From contig NC_079882.1 of assembly GCF_029227915.1 (NCBI RefSeq), positions 434,001 through 498,000 on the forward strand: 64,000 nucleotides of DNA, read 5' to 3'. Both the position numbers and the translations under genes were made by a program. Positions 21,360-35,627 of the stretch are shown here, in pieces (positions within the stretch are counted from its first letter, which is position 1; each line of letters starts with the position of its first letter). The notes below the pieces were generated by a model. It was not told where the DNA came from. It ran no database searches and saw only the letters and a list, made by a program, of their open reading frames with translations. The stretch is from Hydractinia symbiolongicarpus. Its lineage: Eukaryota; Cnidaria; Hydrozoa; Anthoathecata; Hydractiniidae.

Positions 21360-22430
21360 TTTTTGAAAACTATTATTCTCATGCGTCTTAGTGCTGAAAA
21401 AATAATTTAAAAAATCGTTCGGGAAATCAGTTTACTCCCTGGGAACTTTCTTTATATACATTCGACTATACGGGCAAAGCCCTGGGATTTACGGGAAATC
21501 GCGGGTTTCCGTTTGCCAGCGATTAAACTTCTTTTATTCAGCGTCTCATCAAAAATGAAAACATTTTTGAGAATTACAAGTCTCATGCGTTTTAGTAATG
21601 AAAAAATAATTTCAAAAATCGTTCGGGAAATGAGTTTACTCCCTGGGTACCTTCTTTGTATACTTTTGACAATACGGGCCGAATCCGGGGTTTACGGGAA
21701 ATCGCGTGTTTTCGTTTGCCGGCGATTAAACTTCTTTTATTCAGCGTCTCATCGAAAATGAAAAATTTTTTAAAAACTACAAGTCTCATGCGTTTTAGTG
21801 ATGAAAAAATAATTTAAAAAATCGTTCGGGAAATCAGTTTACTCCCTGGGAACTTTCTTTATATACATTCGACTATACAGGCAAAGCACTGGGATTTACG
21901 GGAAATCGCGGGTTTTCGTTTGTCAGCGATTAAACGTCTTTTATTCAGCGTCTCATCAAAAATAAAAACATTTTTGAAAACTATTATTCTCATGCGTCTT
22001 AGTGCTGAAAAAATAATTTAAAAAATCGTTCGGGAAATCAGTTTACTCCCTGGGAACTTTCTTTATATACATTCGACTATACGGGCAAAGCCCTGGGATT
22101 TACGGGAAATCGCGGGTTTCCGTTTGCCAGCGATTAAACTTCTTTTATTCAGCGTCTCATCAAAAATGAAAACATTTTTGAGAATTACAAGTCTCATGCG
22201 TTTTAGTAATGAAAAAATAATTTCAAAAATCGTTCGGGAAATGAGTTTACTCCCTGGGTACCTTCTTTGTATACTTTTGACAATACGGGCCGAATCCGGG
22301 GTTTACGGGAAATCGCGTGTTTTCGTTTGCCGGCGATTAAACTTCTTTTATTCAGCGTCTCATCGAAAATGAAAAATTTTTTAAAAACTACAAGTCTCAT
22401 GCGTTTTAGTGATGAAAAAATAATTTAAAA
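21360..22430 (+). repeat. 611-bp tandem duplication (three monomers)
   Basis: Two near-identical three-monomer units repeat at offset 611 (for example 21513 and 22124). Each contains GCAAAGC-type monomers followed by a GAGAATTACAAG monomer in which TTTAAAAAATCG has become TTTCAAAAATCG. A third GAGAATTACAAG monomer follows at about 22990. Confidence 0.8.
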
Positions 22431-25400
22431 AATAGTTCGGGAAATGAGTTTACTCCCTGGGTACTTTCTTTGTATACTTTTGACTATACGGGCCGACTCC
22501 GGGGTTTACGGAAAATCCCGGGTTTTCGTTTGCCGGCGATTAAACTTCTTTTATTCAGTGTCTCATCAAAAATGAAAACATTTCTTAAAACTACAAGTCT
22601 CATGCGTTTTAGTGCTGAAAAAATAATTTAAAAAATCGTTCGGGAAATGAGTTTACTCCCTGCGTACCTTCTTTGTATACTTTTGACTATACCGGCCGAC
22701 TCCGGGGTTTACGGGAAATCGCGTGTTTTCGTTTACCGGCGATTAAACCTCTTTTATTCAGCGTCTCATCAAAAATAAAAAATGTTTTGAAAACTACAAG
22801 TCTCATGCGTTTTAGTGTTGAAAAAATAATTTAAAAAATCGTTCGGGAAATGAGTTTACTCCCTGCGTACCTTCTTTATATACATTCGACTATACGGGCA
22901 AAGCCCTGGGATTTACGGGAAATCGCGGGTTTCCGTTTGCCAGCGATTAAACTTCTTTTATTCAGCGTCTCATCAAAAATGAAAACATTTTTGAGAATTA
23001 CAAGTCTCATGCGTTTTAGTAATGAAAAAATAATTTAAAAAATCGTTCGGGAAATGAGTTTACTCCCTGGGTACCTTCTTTGTATACTTTTGACAATACG
23101 GGCCGAATCCGGTGTTTACGGGAAATCGCGTGTTTTCGTTTGCCGGCGATTAAACTTCTTTTATTCAGCGTCTCATCGAAAATGAAAACATTTTTGAAAA
23201 CTACAAGTCTCATGCGTTTTAGTGATGAAAAAATAATTTAAAAAATCGTTCGGGAATTGAGTTTACTCCCTGGGTACTTTCTTTGTGCACTTTTGACTAT
23301 ACGGGCCGACTCCGGGGTTTACGGAAAATCGCGGGTTTTCGTTTGCCGGCGATTAAACTTGTTTTATTCAGTGTCTCATCAAAAATGAAAACATTTTTTA
23401 AAACTACAAGTCTCATGCGTTTTAGTGCTGAAAAAATAATTTAAAAAATCGTTCGGGAAATGAGTTTACTCCCTGCGTACCTTCTTTGTATACTTTTGAC
23501 TATACGGGCCGACTCCGGGGTTTACGGGAAATCGCGTGTTTTCGTTTACCGGCGATTTAACCTCTTTTATTCAGCGTCTCATCAAAAATGAAAAATTTTT
23601 TGAAAACTAAAAGTCTCATGCGTTTTAGTGTTGAAAAAATAATTTAAAAAATCGTTCTGGAAATGAGTTTACTCCCTACGTACCTTCTTTGTATACTTTT
23701 GACTATACGGGCCGACTCCGGGGTTTACGGGAAATCGCGTGTTTTCGTTTACCGGCGATTAAACCTCTTTATTCAGCGTCTCATCAAAAATGAAAATTTT
23801 TTTGAAAACTACAAGTCTCATGCGTTTTAGTGATGAAAAAATAATTTAAAAAATCGTTCGGGAATGAGTTTACTCCCTGGGTACTTTCTTTGTATACTTC
23901 TGACTAAACGGGCCGAGTCAGGGATTTACGGGAAATCGCGGGTTTCCGTTTGCCGGCGATTAAACTTCTTTTTCTCAGCGTCTCATTAAAAATGAAAACA
24001 TTTTTGAAAACTACAAGTCTCATGCGTTTTAGTGCTGAAAGAATAATTTAAAAAATCGTTCGGAAAATGAGTTTACTCCCTGGGTAATTTCTTTGTATAC
24101 TTTTGACTTTACGGGCCGAGTCCGGGATTTACGGGAAATCGCGGGTTTTCGTTTGCCGGCGATAAAACTTCTTTTATTCAGCGTCTCATCAAAAATGAAA
24201 ACATTTTTGAAAATTACAAGTCTCATGCGATTTACTGGTAAAAAAATAATTTAAAAAATCGTTCGGGAAATGAGTTTACTCCCTGGGCACTGTCTTTGTA
24301 TACTTCTGACTAAACGGGCCGAGTCAGGGATTCACGGGAAATCGCGGGTCTCTGTTTGCCGGCGATTAAACTTCTTTTTGTCAGCGTCTCATTAAAAATG
24401 AAAACATTTTTGAAAACTACAGGTCTCATGCGTTTTAGTGCTGAAAAAATAATTTAAAAAATCGTTCGGAAAATGAGTTTACTCCCTGGGTAATTTCTTT
24501 GTATACTTTTGACTATACGGGCCGACTTCGGGGTTTACGGGAAATCGCGTGTTTTCGTTTGCCGGCGATTAAACTTCTTTTATTCAGCGTCTCATCGAAA
24601 ATGAAAAATTTTTTGAAAACTACAAGTCTCATGCGTTTTAGTGATGAAAAAATAATTTAAAACATCGTTCGGGAAATGAGTTTACTCCCTGGGTACTTTC
24701 TTTCTATACTTCTGACTAAACGGGCCGAGTCAGGGATTTTCGGGAAATCGCGGTTTTCCGTTTGGCGGCGAATAAACTTCTTTTTGTCAGCGTCTCATTA
24801 AAAATGAAAACATTTTTGAAAACTACAAGTCTCATGCGTTTTAGTGCTGCAAAAATAATTTAAAAAATCGTTCGGAAAATGAGTTTACTCCCTGGGAAAT
24901 TTCTTTGTATACTTTTGACTATACGGGCCGAGTTCGGGATTTACGGGAAATCGCGGGTTTTCGTTTGCCGGCGATTAAACTTCTTTTATTCAGCGTCTCA
25001 TCAAAAATGAAAACATTATTGAAAATTACAAGTCTCATGCGCTTTAGTAATGAAAAAATAATTTAAAAAATCGTTCGGGAAATGACTTTACTCACTGGGT
25101 ACCTTCTTTGTATACTTTTGACTATACGGGCCGACTTCGGGGTTTACGGGAAATAGCGTGTTTTCGTTTGCCGGCGATTAAACTTCTTTTATTCAGCGTC
25201 TCATCGAAAATGAAAAATTTTTTAAAAACTACAAGTCTCATGCGTTTTAGTGATGAAAAAATAATTTAAAAATTCGTTAGGGAAATGAGTTTACTCCCTG
25301 GGTACTTTCTTTGTATACTTTTGACTATACGGGCCGAGTCCGGGATTTACGGGAAATCGAGTGTTTTCGTTTGCCGGCGATTAAACTTCTTTTTTTCAGC

Positions 25401-28379
25401 GTCTCATCAAAAATGAAAACATTTTTGAAAATTACAAGTCTCATGCGATTTACTGGTAAAAAAATAATTTAAAAAAGCGTTCGGGAAATGAGTTTACTCC
25501 CTGGGCACTGTCTTTGTATACTTCTGACTAAACGGGCCGAGTCAGGGATTCACGGCAAATCGCGGGTCTCCGTTTGCCGGCGATTAAACTTCTTTTTGTC
25601 AGCGTCTCATTAAAAATGAAAACATTTTTAAAAACTACAAGTCTCATGCGTTTTAGTGCTGAAAAAATAATTTAAAAAATCGTTCGGAAAATGAGTTTAC
25701 TCCCTGGGTAATTTCTTTGTATACTTTTGACTATACGGGCCGAGTCCGGGATTTAAGGGAAAACGCGGGTTTTCGTTTGCCGGCGATTAAACTTCTTTTT
25801 GTCAGCGTCTCATTAAAAATGAAAACATTTTTGAAAACTACAAGTCTCATGCGTTTTAGTGATGAAAAAATAATTTAAAACATCGTTCGGGAAATGAGTT
25901 TACTCCCTGGGTACTTTCTTTCTATACTTCTGACTAAACGGGCCGAGTCAGGGATTTTCGGGAAATCGCGGTTTTCCGTTTGGCGGCGAATAAACTTCTT
26001 TTTGTCAGCGTCTCATTAAAAATGAAAACATTTTTGAAAACTACAAGTCTCATGCGTTTTAGTGCTGCAAAAATAATTTAAAAAATCGTTCGGAAAATGA
26101 GTTTACTCCCTGGGAAATTTCTTTGTATACTTTTGACTATACGGGCCGAGTTCGGGATTTACGGGAAATCGCGGGTTTTCGTTTGCCGGCGATTAAACTT
26201 CTTTTATTCAGCGTCTCATCAAAAATGAAAACATTATTGAAAATTACAAGTCTCATGCGCTTTAGTAATGAAAAAATAATTTAAAAAATCGTTCGGGAAA
26301 TGACTTTACTCCCTGGGTACCTTCTTTGTATACTTTTGACTATACGGGCCGACTTCGGGGTTTACGGGAAATAGCGTGTTTTCGTTTGCCGGCGATTAAA
26401 CTTCTTTTATTCAGCGTCTCATCGAAAATGAAAAATTTTTTAAAAACTACAAGTCTCATGCGTTTTAGTGATGAAAAAATAATTTAAAAAATCGTTAGGG
26501 AAATGAGTTTACTCCCTGGGTACTTTCTTTGTATACTTTTGACTATACGGGCCGAGTCCGGGATTTACGGGAAATCGAGTGTTTTCGTTTGCCGGCGATT
26601 AAACTTCTTTTTTTCAGCGTCTCATCAAAAATGAAAACATTTTTGAAAATTACAAGTCTCATGCGATTTACTGGTAAAAAAATAATTTAAAAAGCGTTCG
26701 GGAAATGAGTTTACTCCCTGGGCACTGTCTTTGTATACTTCTGACTAAACGGGCCGAGTCAGGGATTCACGGGAAATCGCGGGTCTCCGTTTGCCGGCGA
26801 TTAAACTTCTTTTTGTCAGCGTCTCATTAAAAATGAAAACATTTTTAAAAACTACAAGTCTCATGCGTTTTAGTGCTGAAAAAATAATTTAAAAAATCGT
26901 TCGGAAAATGAGTTTACTCCCTGGGTAATTTCTTTGTATACTTTTGACTATACGGGCCGAGTCCGGGATTTAAGGGAAAACGCGGGTTTTCGTTTGCCGG
27001 CGATTAAACTTCTTTTTGTCAGCGTCTCATTAAAAATGAAAACATTTTTGAAAACTACAAGTCTCATGCGTTTTAGTGCTGCAAAAATAATTTATAAAAA
27101 TCGTTCGGGAAATGAGTTTACTCCCTGGGTACCTTCTTTGTATACTTTTGACTATACGGGCCGACTTCGGGGTTTACGGGAAATCGCGTGTTTTCGTTTG
27201 CAGGCGATTAAACTTCTTTTATTCAGCGTCTCATCGAAAATGAAAAAATTTTTGAAAACTACAAGTCTCATGCGTTTTAGTGATGAAAAAATAATTTAAA
27301 AAATCGTTCGGGAAATGAGTTTACTCCCTGGGTACTTTCTTTCTATACTTTTGACTAAACGGGCCGAGTCAGGGATTTTCGGGAAATCGCGGTTTTCCGT
27401 TTGCCGGCGATTAAACTTCTTTTTGTCAGCGTCTCATTAAAAATGAAAACATTTTTGAAAACTACAGGTCTCATGCGTTTTAGTGCTGAAAAAATAATTT
27501 AAAAAATCGTTCGGAAAATGAGTTTACTCCCTGGGTAATTTCTTTGTATACTTTTGACTATACGGGCCGACTTCGGGGTTTACGGGAAATCGCGTGTTTT
27601 CGTTTGCCGGCGATTAAACTTCTTTTATTCAGCGTCTCATCGAAAATGAAAAATTTTTTGAAAACTACAAGTCTCATGCGTTTTAGTGATGAAAAAATAA
27701 TTTAAAACATCGTTCGGGAAATGAGTTTTCTCCCTGGGTACTTTCTTTCTATACTTCTGACTAAACGGGCCGAGTCAGGGATTTTCGGGAAATCGCGGTT
27801 TTCCGTTTGCCGGCGATTAAACTTCTTTTCGTCAGCGTCTCATTAAAAATGAAAACATTTTTGAAAACTACAAGTCTCATGCGTTTTAGTGCTGCAAAAA
27901 TAATTTAAAAAATCGTTCGGAAAATGAGTTTACTCCCTGGGAAATTTCTTTGTATACTTTTGACTATACGGGCCGAGTTCGGGATTTACGGGAAATCGCG
28001 GGTTTTCGTTTGCCGGCGATTAAACTTCTTTTATTCAGCGTCTCATCAAAAATGAAAACATTATTGAAAATTACAAGTCTCATGCGCTTTAGTAATGAAA
28101 AAATAATTTAAAAAATCGTTCGGGAAATGACTTTACTCCCTGGGTACCTTCTTTGTATACTTTTGACTATACGGGCCGACTTCGGGGTTTACGGGAAATC
28201 GCGTGTTTTCGTTTGCCGGCGATTAAACTTCTTTTATTCAGCGTTTCATCGAAAATGAAAATTTTTTTGAAAACTACAAGTCTCATGCGTTTTAGTGATG
28301 AAAAAATAATTTAAAAAATCGTTAGGGAAATGAGTTTACTCCCTGGGTACTTTCTTTGTATACTTTTGACTATACGGGC

Positions 28380-30411
28380 CGAGTCCGGGATTTACGGGAA
28401 ATCGCGTGTTTTCGTTTGCCGGCGATTAAACTTCTTTTTTTCAGCGTCTCATCAAAAATGAAAACATTTTTGAAAATTACAAGTCTCATGCGATTTACTG
28501 GTAAAAAAATAATTTAAAAAAGCGTTCGGGAAATGAGTTTACTCCCTGGGCACTGTCTTTGTATACTTCTGACTAAACGGGCCGAGTCAGGGATTCACGG
28601 GAAATCGCGGGTCTCCGTTTGCCGGCGATTAAACTTCTTTTTGTCAGCGTCTCATTAAAAATGAAAACATTTTTAAAAACTACAAGTCTCATGCGTTTTA
28701 GTGCTGAAAAAATAATTTAAAAAATCGTTCGGAAAATGAGTTTACTCCCTGGGTATTTTCTTTGTATACTTTTGACTATACGGGCCGAGTCCGGGATTTA
28801 AGGGAAAACGCGGGTTTTCGTTTGCCGGCGATTAAACTTCTTTTTGTCAGCGTCTCATTAAAAATAAAAACATTTTTGAAAACTACAAGTCTCATGCGTT
28901 TTAGTGCTGCAAAAATAATTTATAAAAATCGTTCGGGAAATGAGTTTACTCCCTGGGTACCTTCTTTGTATACTTTTGACTATACGGGCCGACTTCGGGG
29001 TTTACGGGAAATCGCGTGTTTTCGTTTGCAGGCGATTAAACTTCTTTTATTCAGCGTCTCATCGAAAATGAAAAATTTTTTGAAAACTACAAGTCTCATG
29101 CGTTTTAATGATGAAAAAATAATTTAAAAAATCGTTCGGGAAATGAGTTTACTCCCTGGGTACTTTCTTTCTATACTTTTGACTAAACGGGCCGAGTCAG
29201 GGATTTTCGGGAAATCGCGGTTTTCCGTTTGCAGGCGATTAAACTTCTTTTATTCAGCGTCTCATTAAAAATGAAAACATTTTTGAAAACTACAGGTCTC
29301 ATGCGTTTTAGTGCTGAAAAAATAATTTAAAAAATCGTTCGGAAAATGAGTTTACTCCCTGGGTAATTTCTTTGTATACTTTTGACTATACGGGCCGACT
29401 TCGGGGTTTACGGGAAATCGCGTGTTTTCGTTTGCCGGCGATTAAACTTCTTTTATTCAGCGTCTCATCGAAAATGAAAAATTTTTTGAAAACTACAAGT
29501 CTCATGCGTTTTAGTGATGAAAAAATAATTTAAAACATCGTTCGGGAAATGAGTTTACTCCCTGGGTACTTTCTTTCTATACTTCTGACTAAACGGGCCG
29601 AGTCAGGGATTTTCGGGAAATCGCGGTTTTCCGTTTGCCGGCGATTAAACTTCTTTTCGTCAGCGTCTCATTAAAAATGAAAACATTTTTGAAAACTACA
29701 AGTCTCATGCGTTTTAGTGCTGCAAAAATAATTTAAAAAATCGTTCGGAAAATGAGTTTACTCCCTGGGAAATTTCTTTGTATACTTTTGACTATACGGG
29801 CCGAGTTCGGGATTTACGGGAAATCGCGGGTTTTCGTTTGCCGGCGATTAAACTTCTTTTATTCAGCGTCTCATCAAAAATGAAAACATTATTGAAAATT
29901 ACAAGTCTCATGCGCTTTAGTAATGAAAAAATAATTTAAAAAATCGTTCGGGAAATGACTTTACTCCCTGGGTACCTTCTTTGTATACTTTTGACTATAC
30001 GGGCCGACTTCGGGGTTTACGGGAAATCGCGTGTTTTCGTTTGCCGGCGATTAAACTTCTTTTTGTCAGCGTCTCATTAAAAATGAAAACATTTTTAAAA
30101 ACTACAAGTCTCATGCGTTTTAGTGCTGAAAAAATAATTTAAAAAATCGTTCGGAAAATGAGTTTACTCCCTGGGTATTTTCTTTGTATACTTTTGACTA
30201 TACGGGCCGAGTCCGGGATTTAAGGGAAAACGCGGGTTTTCGTTTGCCGGCGATTAAACTTCTTTTTGTCAGCGTCTCATTAAAAATAAAAACATTTTTG
30301 AAAACTACAAGTCTCATGCGTTTTAGTGCTGCAAAAATAATTTATAAAAATCGTTCGGGAAATGAGTTTACTCCCTGGGTACCTTCTTTGTATACTTTTG
30401 ACTATACGGGC
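28380..30411 (+). repeat. 2032-bp higher-order repeat, copy 1 (10 monomers)
   Basis: A directly tandem pair with 30412-32443. The order of variants is the same at offset 2032: AAAAAGCGTTCGGG, GTCTCCG, TTTAAGGGAAAACGCGGG, AATTTATAAAAATCG, TTTGCAGGCG, AAAACATCG and CATTATTG. The copies look nearly identical; one visible difference is GTCTCATTAAAAATAAAA against GTCTTATTAAAAATAAAA. Confidence 0.85.
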
Positions 30412-32443
30412 CGAGTCCGGGATTTACGGGAAATCGCGTGTTTTCGTTTGCCGGCGATTAAACTTCTTTTTTTCAGCGTCTCATCAAAAATGAAAACATT
30501 TTTGAAAATTACAAGTCTCATGCGATTTACTGGTAAAAAAATAATTTAAAAAAGCGTTCGGGAAATGAGTTTACTCCCTGGGCACTGTCTTTGTATACTT
30601 CTGACTAAACGGGCCGAGTCAGGGATTCACGGGAAATCGCGGGTCTCCGTTTGCCGGCGATTAAACTTCTTTTTGTCAGCGTCTCATTAAAAATGAAAAC
30701 ATTTTTAAAAACTACAAGTCTCATGCGTTTTAGTGCTGAAAAAATAATTTAAAAAATCGTTCGGAAAATGAGTTTACTCCCTGGGTATTTTCTTTGTATA
30801 CTTTTGACTATACGGGCCGAGTCCGGGATTTAAGGGAAAACGCGGGTTTTCGTTTGCCGGCGATTAAACTTCTTTTTGTCAGCGTCTTATTAAAAATAAA
30901 AACATTTTTGAAAACTACAAGTCTCATGCGTTTTAGTGCTGCAAAAATAATTTATAAAAATCGTTCGGGAAATGAGTTTACTCCCTGGGTACCTTCTTTG
31001 TATACTTTTGACTATACGGGCCGACTTCGCGGTTTACGGGAAATCGCGTGTTTTCGTTTGCAGGCGATTAAACTTCTTTTATTCAGCGTCTCATCGAAAA
31101 TGAAAAAATTTTTGAAAACTACAAGTCTCATGCGTTTTAATGATGAAAAAATAATTTAAAAAATCGTTCGGGAAATGAGTTTACTCCCTGGGTACTTTCT
31201 TTCTATACTTTTGACTAAACGGGCCGAGTCAGGGATTTTCGGGAAATCGCGGTTTTCCGTTTGCAGGCGATTAAACTTCTTTTATTCAGCGTCTCATTAA
31301 AAATGAAAACATTTTTGAAAACTACAGGTCTCATGCGTTTTAGTGCTGAAAAAATAATTTAAAAAATCGTTCGGAAAATGAGTTTACTCCCTGGGTAATT
31401 TCTTTGTATACTTTTGACTATACGGGCCGACTTCGGGGTTTACGGGAAATCGCGTGTTTTCGTTTGCCGGCGATTAAACTTCTTTTATTCAGCGTCTCAT
31501 CGAAAATGAAAAATTTTTTGAAAACTACAAGTCTCATGCGTTTTAGTGATGAAAAAATAATTTAAAACATCGTTCGGGAAATGAGTTTACTCCCTGGGTA
31601 CTTTCTTTCTATACTTCTGACTAAACGGGCCGAGTCAGGGATTTTCGGGAAATCGCGGTTTTCCGTTTGCCGGCGATTAAACTTCTTTTCGTCAGCGTCT
31701 CATTAAAAATGAAAACATTTTTGAAAACTACAAGTCTCATGCGTTTTAGTGCTGCAAAAATAATTTAAAAAATCGTTCGGAAAATGAGTTTACTCCCTGG
31801 GAAATTTCTTTGTATACTTTTGACTATACGGGCCGAGTTCGGGATTTACGGGAAATCGCGGGTTTTCGTTTGCCGGCGATTAAACTTCTTTTATTCAGCG
31901 TCTCATCAAAAATGAAAACATTATTGAAAATTACAAGTCTCATGCGCTTTAGTAATGAAAAAATAATTTAAAAAATCGTTCGGGAAATGACTTTACTCCC
32001 TGGGTACCTTCTTTGTATACTTTTGACTATACGGGCCGACTTCGGGGTTTACGGGAAATCGCGTGTTTTCGTTTGCCGGCGATTAAACTTCTTTTTGTCA
32101 GCGTCTCATTAAAAATGAAAACATTTTTAAAAACTACAAGTCTCATGCGTTTTAGTGCTGAAAAAATAATTTAAAAAATCGTTCGGAAAATGAGTTTACT
32201 CCCTGGGTATTTTCTTTGTATACTTTTGACTATACGGGCCGAGTCCGGGATTTAAGGGAAAACGCGGGTTTTCGTTTGCCGGCGATTAAACTTCTTTTTG
32301 TCAGCGTCTCATTAAAAATAAAAACATTTTTGAAAACTACAAGTCTCATGCGTTTTAGTGCTGCAAAAATAATTTATAAAAATCGTTCGGGAAATGAGTT
32401 TACTCCCTGGGTACCTTCTTTGTATACTTTTGACTATACGGGC
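30412..32443 (+). repeat. 2032-bp higher-order repeat, copy 2 (10 monomers)
   Basis: Second copy of 28380-30411. An older relative with a similar monomer order lies at about 26550-28380 with a different length (spacing 1828), so the block has both expanded and been re-cut. Confidence 0.85.
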
Positions 32444-32616
32444 CGACTTCGGGGTTTACGGGAAATCGCGTGTTTTCGTTTGCAGGCGATTAAACTTCTT
32501 TTATTCAGCGTCTCATCGAAAATGAAAAAATTTTTGAAAACTACAAGTCTCATGCGTTTTAATGATGAAAAAATAATTTAAAAAATCGTTCGGGAAATGA
32601 GTTTACTCCCTGGGTA

Positions 32617-33430
32617 CTTTCTTTCTATACTTTTGACTAAACGGGCCGAGTCAGGGATTTTCGGGAAATCGCGGTTTTCCGTTTGCAGGCGATTAAACTT
32701 CTTTTATTCAGCGTCTCATCGAAAATGAAAAAAAATTTGAAAACTACAAGTCTCATGCGTTTTAATGATGAAAAAATAATTTAAAAAATCGTTCGGGAAA
32801 TGAGTTTACTCCCTGGGTACCTTCTTTGTATACTTTTGACTATACGGGCCGACTTCGGGGTTTACGGGAAATCGCGTGTTTTCGTTTGCAGGCGATTAAA
32901 CTTCTTTTATTCAGCGTCTCATCGAAAATGAAAAAATTTTTGAAAACTACAAGTCTCATGCGTTTTAATGATGAAAAAATAATTTAAAAAATCGTTCGGG
33001 AAATGAGTTTACTCCCTGGGTACTTTCTTTCTATACTTTTGACTAAACGGGCCGAGTCAGGGATTTTCGGGAAATCGCGGTTTTCCGTTTGCAGGCGATT
33101 AAACTTCTTTTATTCAGCGTCTCATCGAAAATGAAAAAATTTTTGAAAACTACAAGTCTCATGCGTTTTAATGATGAAAAAATAATTTAAAAAATCGTTC
33201 GGGAAATGAGTTTACTCCCTGGGTACCTTCTTTGTATACTTTTGACTATACGAGCCGACTTCGGGGTTTACGGGAAATCGCGTGTTTTCGTTTGCAGGCG
33301 ATTAAACTTCTTTTATTCAGCGTCTCATCGAAAATGAAAAAATTTTTGAAAACTACAAGTCTCATGCGTTTTAATGATGAAAAAATAATTTAAAAAATCG
33401 TTCGGGAAATGAGTTTACTCCCTGGGTACT
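32617..33430 (+). repeat. Dimeric ~405-bp tandem run
   Basis: Two alternating subtypes, one with CTTTCTATACTTTTGACTAAAC and one with CCGACTTCGGGG/CGAGCCGACTTCGG, repeat at about 405 bp (32617, 33022, 33427). This is a recent local dimer expansion directly after the 2032-bp units. Confidence 0.75.
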
Positions 33431-34004
33431 TTCTTTCTATGCTTTTGACTAAACGGGCCGAGTCAGGGATTTTCGTGAAATCGCGGTTTTCCGTTTGCCG
33501 GCGATTAAACTTCTTTTTGTCAGCGTCTCATTAAAAATGAAAACATTTTTAAAAACTACAAGTCTCATGCGTTTTAGTGCTGCAAAAATAATTTATAAAA
33601 ATCCTTCGGAAAATGAGTTTACTCCCTGGGAAATTTCTTTGTATACTTTTGACTATACGGGCCGAGTTTGGGATTTACGGGAAATCGCGGGTTTTCGTTT
33701 GCCGGCGATTAAACTTCTTTTATTCAGCGTCTCATCAAAAATGAAAACATTTTTGAAAATTAAAAGTCTCATGCGCTTTAGTAATGAAAAAATAATTTAA
33801 AAAATCGTTCGGGAAATGACTTTACTCCCTGGGTACCTTCTTTGTATACTTTTGACTATACGGGCCGACTTCGGGGTTTACGGGAAATCGCGTGTTTTCG
33901 TTTGCCGGCGATTAAACTTCTTTTATTCAGCGTTTCATCAAAAATGAAAAATTTTTTGAAAACTACAAGTCTCATGCGTTTTAGTGATGAAAAAATAATT
34001 TAAA

Positions 34005-35627
34005 AAATCGTTAGGGAAATGAGTTTACTCCCTGGGTACTTTCTTTGTATACTTTTGACTATACGGGCCGAGTCCGGGATTTACGGGAAATCGCGTGTTT
34101 TCGTTTGCCGGCGATTAAACTTCTTTTTTTCAGCGTCTCATCAAAAATGAAAACATTTTTGAAAACTACAAGTCTCATGCGTTTTAGTGATGAAAAAATG
34201 ATTTAAAAAATCGTTCGGGAAATGAGTTTACTCCCTGGGTACTTTCTTTGTAAACTTTTGACTATACGGGCCGAGTCCACGATTTACAGGAAAGTGCGTG
34301 TTTTCGTTTGCCGGCGATTAAACTCCTTTTTTTCAGCGTCTCATCAAAAATAAAATTTTTTTGAAAACTACAAGTCTCATGCGTTTTAGTGATGAAAAAA
34401 TAATTTAAAAAATCGTTAGGGAAATGAGTTTACTCCCTGGGTACTTTCTTTGTATACTTTTGACTATACGGGCCGAGTCCGGGATTTACGGGAAATCGCG
34501 TGTTTTCGTTTGCCGGCGATTAAACTTCTTTTTTTCAGCGTCTCATCAAAAATGAAAACATTTTTGAAAACTACAAGTCTCATGCGTTTTAGTGATGAAA
34601 AAATGATTTAAAAAATCGTTCGGGAAATCAGTTTACTCCCTGGGTACTTTCTTTGTAAACTTTTGACTATACGGGCCGAGTCAACGATTTACGGGAAAGT
34701 GCGTGTTTTCGTTTGCCGGCGATTAAACTCCTTTTTTTCAGCGTCTCATCAAAAATAAAAATTTTTTTGAAAACTACAAGTCTCATGCGTTTTACTGGTG
34801 AAAAAATAATTTAAAAAATCGTTCCGGAAATGAGTTTACTCCCTGGGTACTTTCTTTGTATACCTTTGACTAAACGGGCCGAGTCAGGGACTTACGGGAA
34901 ATCGCGGGTTTCCGTTTGCCAGCGAATAAACTTCTTTTTGTCAGCGTCTCATTAAAAATGAAAACATTTTAGAAAACTACAAGTCTCATGCGTTTTAGTG
35001 CTGAAAAAATAATTTAAAAAATCGTTCGGAAAATGAGTTTACTGCCTGGTTAATTTCTTTGTATACTTTTGACTATACGGGCCGAGTCCGGGATTTACGG
35101 GAAATCGCGGGTTTCCGTTTGCCGGCGATTAAACTTCTTTTATTCAGCGTCTCATCAAAAATGAAAACATTTTTGAAAATTACAAGTCTCATGCGATTTA
35201 CTGGTAAAAAAATAATTTAAAAAATCGTTCGGGAAATGAGTTTACTCCCTGGGTACTTTCTTTGTATACTTCTGACTAAACGGGCCGAGTCAGGGATTTA
35301 CGGGAAATCGCGGGTTTCCGTTTGCCGGCGATTAAACTTCTTTTTGTCAGCGTCTCATTAAAAATGAAAACATTTTTGAAAACTACAAGTCTCATGCGTT
35401 TTAGTGCTGAAAAAATAATTTAAAAAATCGTTCGGAAAATGAGTTTACTCCCTGGGTAATTTCTTTGTATACTTTTGACTATACGGGCCGAGTTCGGGAT
35501 TTACGGGAAATCGTGGGTTTTCGTTTGTCGGCGATTAAACTTCTTTTATTCAACGTCTCATCAAAAATGAAAACATTTTTGAAAATTACAAGTCTCATGC
35601 GTTTTAGTGAGGAAAAAATAATTCATA
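34005..35627 (+). repeat. 1623-bp higher-order repeat, copy 1 (8 monomers)
   Basis: A tandem pair with 35628-37250. Shared markers at offset 1623: ACTGCCTGGTTAATTTC (35041 and 36664), AAAATGATTTAAAAAATCG, GGAAAGTGCGTG, GAAATCAGTTTAC, and the stop-removing variant AATTCATAAAATCG. Confidence 0.82.

Noticed and set aside
26934-27299. Open frames of 61-121 codons throughout the satellite as genes
   Set aside because: They repeat at satellite periodicity on both strands, encode shifted readings of the same 203-bp monomer, and end at the monomer's own stops. No domain is recognisable.
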